A stretch of 49,366 bases of DNA. It comes from Paulinella micropora (taxonomy: Eukaryota; Cercozoa; Imbricatea; Euglyphida). Each line of letters starts with the position of its first letter. The stretch's first letter is position 1. The notes below the pieces were generated by a model. That model saw only the letters and a program-made list of their open reading frames with translations. It was not told the DNA's origin and searched no databases. Where the stretch lies: contig BJOX01000097.1 of the NCBI GenBank assembly GCA_009731375.1, positions 359,175-408,540 of the forward strand. The letters are read 5' to 3'. Positions 48,249 through 49,366 of this stretch are shown here, in pieces. The translations under genes and the position numbers were made by a program.

Positions 48249-48892
48249 NNNNNNNNNNTTTTTTTTTTTTTTTTTTTTTTTTTTTTTGTTTTTGATACGG
48301 GTGAAAAATTTACCAGTATGGCTTTCCACTGCGGGGGTCAATAGCTTTCTTCCACACGTCTGCAGGTGCCTGATAAGGTTTAAAAAAATATAATGAAACT
48401 ATGTATTAAGCATAACATTTATTTTTGGTTTGTATAGACAGACATAAATACATCCATACATACATAACATAGATACATACATACAGAGATACATACATAG
48501 ATACATACATAGATACATACATACATAACATATATACATACATACATGACCGTTTTGGGTTCTTCCTTCATCGGCTCCTCCAAATTACATACATACATAC
48601 ATACATACATATAGACTACCTTTTTGGGTTCTTCCTTCTTCGGCTCCTCCAAATTACATACATACATACATACTAGTATATTATGCGGCTAGCCACAAAT
48701 TTGACGTGTTTTGCGGGCGAGCCGGGCCGGCGAGCCCGCAAAACACGTCAAATTTGGCGCGCCGCATATGTAGTTTTATCGGTAACCTGACCAAACTTTG
48801 TGGAGGTGACCGATAAATACATACATACATTACCTTTTTGGGTTCTTCCTTCTTCGGCTCCTCCTCTTTGGGGGCTTGTTGTTCTTCAACTA
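39209..48892 (-). CDS. WW-MyTH4-FERM protein (motor-tail or cytoskeletal adaptor type), 5' partial, 23 exons
   Basis: Exons in coding order: 48892-48834, 48369-48314, 48109-48042, 47323-47276, 46823-46707, 46225-46106, 46022-45940, 45744-45619, 45504-45352, 45285-45264, 44980-44921, 44225-44181, 44066-43989, 43354-43288, 42968-42916, 42710-42597, 42298-41918, 40931-40878, 40550-40500, 40441-40412, 39957-39886, 39462-39433, 39277-39209. They give about 650 codons with matching phases, except that 45285-45264 carries one base too many. Order is a Lys/Glu/Pro repeat, WW, acidic linker, MyTH4, FERM F1-F3 and stop TAA at 39211-39209. MyTH4-FERM cassettes are microtubule- and membrane-binding tails of unconventional myosins and of some kinesins. 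The first exon starts inside a codon, so more protein, perhaps a motor, lies beyond 49366. Protein family is clear; the exact protein is not. Confidence 0.88.
39278..39432. repeat. GATA/GGTA repeat, poly-C and N gap
   Basis: Last intron of the MyTH4-FERM gene: GATA/GGTA 39283-39318, poly-C 39361-39402, gap 39403-39412. Confidence 0.85.
39640..39885 (-). repeat. Two copies of a FERM exon end and donor
   Basis: On the minus strand, GATGAGAAATTCATCGTGGTA (about 39748-39770) and GATGAGAAATTCAACGTGGTA (about 39641-39660), read as 20-base cores, copy the last codons and donor of exon 39957-39886. Each is preceded by ACATA or TATGT repeat and a TAG. Confidence 0.8.
40009..40378. other. Assembly gap between poly-G runs
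   Basis: N run 40025-40368 with poly-G on both sides, inside a FERM intron. The flanking FERM segments join without missing residues, so no exon need be hidden here. Confidence 0.8.
41068..41106 (-). repeat. Copy of the F2 exon end and donor
   Basis: The minus strand reads GGGCTTCATGTCGCTGGAAG, then CAAAACTTAATTACCTG|GTTTGT, a diverged copy of the end of exon 42298-41918 (SGFTSLEAKLNYL). It lies about 0.8 kb downstream, past the AGACAAGCTA array. Confidence 0.8.
41130..41915. repeat. Degenerate tandem array of AGACAAGCTA / AACATAGAAGGTAAGATAAA
   Basis: Composed of two modules, AGACAAGCTA and GATAACATAGAAGGTAAGAT, in varying order for about 780 bp, interrupted by GATA at 41175-41245. It separates the F2 exon from its copied edge. 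Confidence 0.85.
41918..42710 (-). CDS. MyTH4-FERM gene: FERM F1/F2 exons
   Basis: Exon 42710-42597 (MASWENAPLVEEVKLEQRMK, QHKDMNKTVVQAK; its ATG is internal) and exon 42298-41918 (VNYCKFIYKAKLVLKTSNKE, AINLIYIQATQDVVSERYPA, DITVLAALQLQATFGDYKKD, WEQMILNKYQKVSGFTSLEA, KLNYL) form the F2 acyl-CoA-binding-like helical lobe. The I-x-A-x-x-D-V-x-x-x-x-YP and LAALQLQxxFGDY motifs are diagnostic for FERM. Degenerate copies of both exons' edges lie at 42421-42464, 42346-42371 and 41068-41106. Confidence 0.9.
42299..42596 (-). repeat. GA repeats with copies of two neighbouring exon edges
   Basis: 42346-42371 copies the start of exon 42298-41918 (TCAATTACTGCAAGTTCATC on the minus strand). 42421-42464 copies the last 14 codons or so and donor of exon 42710-42597 (CACAAAGATATGAACAAGAC, then GGTGGTGCAGGCCAAG|GTCACT). 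Between them are GA/GT tracts. The 42421-42464 copy keeps an open frame (HKDMNKTVVQAK) and donor. Confidence 0.85.
42916..44980 (-). CDS. MyTH4-FERM gene: MyTH4 end and FERM F1 lobe exons
   Basis: Exons 44980-44921 (GFLMDYVNKTVKSSPIEEVR), 44225-44181 (VPSKLELECLKATKP), 44066-43989 (VPIRVNLADDTFKTFTVDPY), 43354-43288 (EEMLVQKYGLVVTSPFALYE) and 42968-42916 (EEKNLERILDPKDRVLDV) chain in phase. The P-S-x-LELE.L...KP-x-x-IRV-x-x-x-D start and the FALYE strand are those of the ubiquitin-like F1 lobe that follows MyTH4 in motor tails. The N gap at 44234-44795 falls in an intron, and no F1 segment appears to be missing. Confidence 0.82.
43120..43200. repeat. ACGGT pentanucleotide repeat
   Basis: TACGGTACGG units with a perfect local palindrome GTACGGTACCGTAC, followed by CATA repeat. 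Confidence 0.8.
43355..43945 (-). repeat. Array of 13 copies of the exon start GAAGAGATGTTGGTTCAGAAG
   Basis: Upstream of exon 43354-43288, the minus strand repeats TATGTAG followed by GAAGAGATGTTGGTTCAGAA or a shortened form, about every 33-50 bp, separated by ATGT repeat. I count 13 extra copies between 43385 and 43940. Most keep the TAG acceptor. Confidence 0.9.
44234..44805. other. Assembly gap ending in poly-C
   Basis: N run 44234-44795 followed by poly-C, in an intron between the MyTH4 end and F1 exons. Confidence 0.8.
45264..46022 (-). CDS. MyTH4-FERM gene: MyTH4 domain exons
   Basis: Exon 46022-45940 reads GWVNRTFRFGAVHDDATMLT. Exon 45744-45619 reads AIQSFKNVMSYMGDRK and PIDHAKKML. 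Exon 45504-45352 reads LRDEVYMQLCKQTTGNPKPS and GWELMTFCLATFPPSKQLK. Exon 45285-45264 reads VLQYLTT. RDE-x-Y-x-Q-x-CKQ-T-x-NP and GW-x-LxxxCLxxFPPS are the MyTH4 hallmarks. The last mini-exon fits only if its first G is dropped: 22 nt where the phases require 21. This is a 1-nt assembly error, a non-AG acceptor or a real frameshift. An N gap (45778-45911) lies in the intron. Confidence 0.88.
45778..45935. other. Assembly gap ending in poly-A
   Basis: N run 45778-45911 followed by poly-A directly before the donor GTTGTTTTT (minus strand) of exon 46022-45940. Confidence 0.8.
46023..46105. repeat. TTAGA pentamer/ATTGG repeat
   Basis: ATTAG pentamers with an ATTGG variant, forming most of the 83-bp intron between the last acidic exon and the MyTH4 domain. 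Confidence 0.8.
46106..47323 (-). CDS. MyTH4-FERM gene: acidic linker exons
   Basis: Exons 47323-47276 (GAKEEEDSDDDGGKGG), 46823-46707 (AAQPESEKQKAEDHGISDED and further Asp/Glu) and 46225-46106 (ARAMAQKKSHHDADAEDVEH, SDEEVDDDGHEQFTFSKHRK) are all phase 1 to phase 1, so any one could be skipped without shifting the frame. The result is a long acidic, probably disordered linker between WW and MyTH4. The introns hold a palindromic element (46883-47077) and reiterated exon edges. Confidence 0.78.
46226..46495 (-). repeat. Four copies of an acidic-exon start with acceptor
   Basis: Upstream of exon 46225-46106 the minus strand repeats a unit of about 62 bp ending in CTTGCAGCACGCGCCATGGC, then TCAGAAG (exon codons ARAMAQK). 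Copies lie near 46275, 46325, 46390 and 46450. The acceptor is kept as TGCAG or TGTAG in most. Confidence 0.85.
46490..46650 (-). repeat. Interspersed repeat with hairpin, copy in MyTH4-FERM intron
   Basis: Inverted partner of 26440-26605, with the same central hairpin and the same flanking GAAGTCATTG. Confidence 0.6.
46883..47077. mobile_element. Palindromic MITE-like element in the MyTH4-FERM gene
   Basis: A nearly perfect inverted repeat of 195 bp. Outer arms are AAGGTTTTTCTAAATATTCC and its reverse complement, followed by GGCCACCCTAC. The arms pair almost to the centre near 46980, where TAGAGC/GCTCTAG flank a short loop. The terminal sequence resembles the element at 15537-15885. Confidence 0.7.
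47455..47705 (-). repeat. Three tandem units related to the GAKEEED exon start
   Basis: Unit of about 88 bp with GGCTACAG|GCGCAAAGCAAGAAG and AGGAGGGATAC on the minus strand. It resembles the start of exon 47323-47276 (ATAG|GAGCAAAGGAGGAAGAGG). The match is weaker than in the other arrays. Confidence 0.65.
47806..47900 (-). repeat. Two copies of the WW-exon end
   Basis: The minus strand at about 47895-47866 and 47835-47806 carries AGAGGCGGATGAGCC or AGAGGCGGATGGGCC, copies of the EADEP codons near the end of exon 48109-48042, each next to CATA repeat. Confidence 0.75.
47910..48029 (+). mobile_element. GC-rich palindromic element, copy 1
   Basis: Core palindrome of about 60 bp: AAATTTGACGTGTTTTGCGG through CCGGGCCGG to the reverse complement. 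It is flanked by GGTCACCTCCACAAAATGTG on one side and GGCTAGCCGCATAATAT on the other. A second copy lies inverted at 48679-48818 in the same gene. Confidence 0.65.
48042..48369 (-). CDS. MyTH4-FERM gene: WW domain (two exons)
   Basis: Exon 48369-48314 codes APADVWKKAIDPRSGKPYW and exon 48109-48042 completes the Trp codon and codes YNKATKETTWKNPEEADEPE. The joined W...D..SGKPYWYN.AT.ETTW..P pattern is a canonical WW domain (first Trp, aromatic pair, Asn, Thr, second Trp, Pro). WW domains bind Pro-rich ligands. The intron contains a poly-T/N gap. Confidence 0.88.
48196..48290. other. Poly-T tract with short N gap
   Basis: Poly-T 48207-48248, N 48249-48258, poly-T to 48287, inside the WW-domain intron. 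Confidence 0.8.
48420..48680 (-). repeat. CATA repeat with two copies of the EEPKK exon end and donor
   Basis: Minus strand GAGGAGCCGAAGAAGGAAGA, then ACCCAAAAAG|GTAGTC at 48654-48617, and a further copy with ACGGTC at 48592-48548. Both copy exon 48892-48834. Confidence 0.85.
48679..48818 (-). mobile_element. GC-rich palindromic element, copy 2
   Basis: Reverse-oriented relative of 47910-48029 with about 18 extra bases (GGCGCGCCGCATATG) that extend the pairing with GCGGCTAGCC. Flanking GGTAACCTGACC and GGTGACCGATAAA match copy 1. Confidence 0.65.
48834..48892 (-). CDS. MyTH4-FERM gene: Lys/Glu/Pro-rich exon
   Basis: Codes VEEQQAPKEEEPKKEEPKK after two bases of a split codon, acceptor tag, donor GTAATG. 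It is a charged spacer before the WW domain and has no recognisable fold. Two degenerate copies of its last 11 codons or so lie downstream at 48548-48592 and 48617-48654. Confidence 0.65.
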
Positions 48893-48899
48893 CTAAAAA

Positions 48900-49366
48900 C
48901 ACATAGATATAGACATAGATATAGATTTAGATATAGAATATATAGATACAGATACATACAACAGTATATATCTACCCACCTACCTACCTACCTGTCTACA
49001 TATCTATACTATCTACCTCTATTAGAAAATATCAGACTTGCAATGAAGAATCTATCATTAAGAAAGAAAGAAACGGAGAAAGAAAGAAAGCAAACAAGAG
49101 CGTTGTTCTTTTTTCTTTTCTTTTCTTTTTTTCTTTCTTTCTTTTTTTCTACGAAAGGAACAGAAAGAACAAGAAAGAAGAAATAATAGGAAGGAAGAGG
49201 AAGAAGAGAGGAAAGGAGAAAAGGAAACGAGGGGGAAAGGAGGGAATAGACGAAGGAGGGAAGGAGGAAGGAAGCGAAGGACCAACAAGGAAAAAGGGAA
49301 GAAAGAAGACACGAAAGGAGTAAGGGGAAGGAGGAAGGAGGGAGAGAAGATAAAATGACGAAGGGG
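48900..49366. other. Window end: CTAT/CTAC and GAAA/GGAA repeats, no exon recognised
   Basis: GATA-type repeat to 48960, CTAC to 49015, then purine-rich GAAA and CTTT tracts. The next upstream exon of the MyTH4-FERM gene must lie within or beyond this. Confidence 0.6.

Overview
The window is nuclear DNA from a eukaryote. It has two multi-exon genes with spliceosomal GT-AG introns, a Ty3/gypsy-type LTR retrotransposon, tRNA-like SINEs, several small inverted-repeat elements and a very high load of microsatellites. The organism cannot be named from the sequence. A full-length SIN3 gene and a WW-MyTH4-FERM gene fit a protist-grade or algal/holozoan lineage, but this is inference. There is no prokaryotic-type operon, rRNA gene or CRISPR locus.

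Layout. 1-4.05 kb: compound microsatellites, short tandem duplications, two tRNA-like SINE copies and one copy of a 409-bp repeat. 4.4-5.09 kb: probable 3' exons of an unrecognised plus-strand gene. 5.1-10.3 kb: intergenic sequence with GATA, CTT and GGAA-type repeats and a 13-bp minisatellite. 10.3-26.24 kb: a SIN3 co-repressor gene on the plus strand. I could assemble 18 exons whose splice phases all agree; from the ATG at 10385 to the TAA at 26241 they sum to 4,722 nt (1,573 residues). 26.24-29.25 kb: intergenic. 29.26-39.04 kb: a degenerate Ty3/gypsy element on the minus strand, with LTRs of about 700 bp. 39.2-48.9 kb: a minus-strand gene coding WW, acidic linker, MyTH4 and C-terminal FERM. 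It has 23 recognised exons and its 5' end lies beyond the window. The two genes converge on the retroelement.

The most striking feature is shared by both genes. At about a dozen exons, the intron beside the exon holds extra, degenerate copies of that exon's edge together with its splice site (acceptor plus first codons, or last codons plus donor). The copies sit in or next to the local microsatellite. Copy numbers run from one extra copy to 13. I call these exon-edge reiterations. They are separate from the mobile elements and I know of no standard name for them.

SIN3 is the scaffold of the Sin3-HDAC chromatin co-repressor. WW-MyTH4-FERM proteins are normally tails of myosin or kinesin motors or cytoskeletal adaptors. 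Nothing suggests the two genes work together. Most long ORFs elsewhere in the window are translations of simple repeats, not genes.
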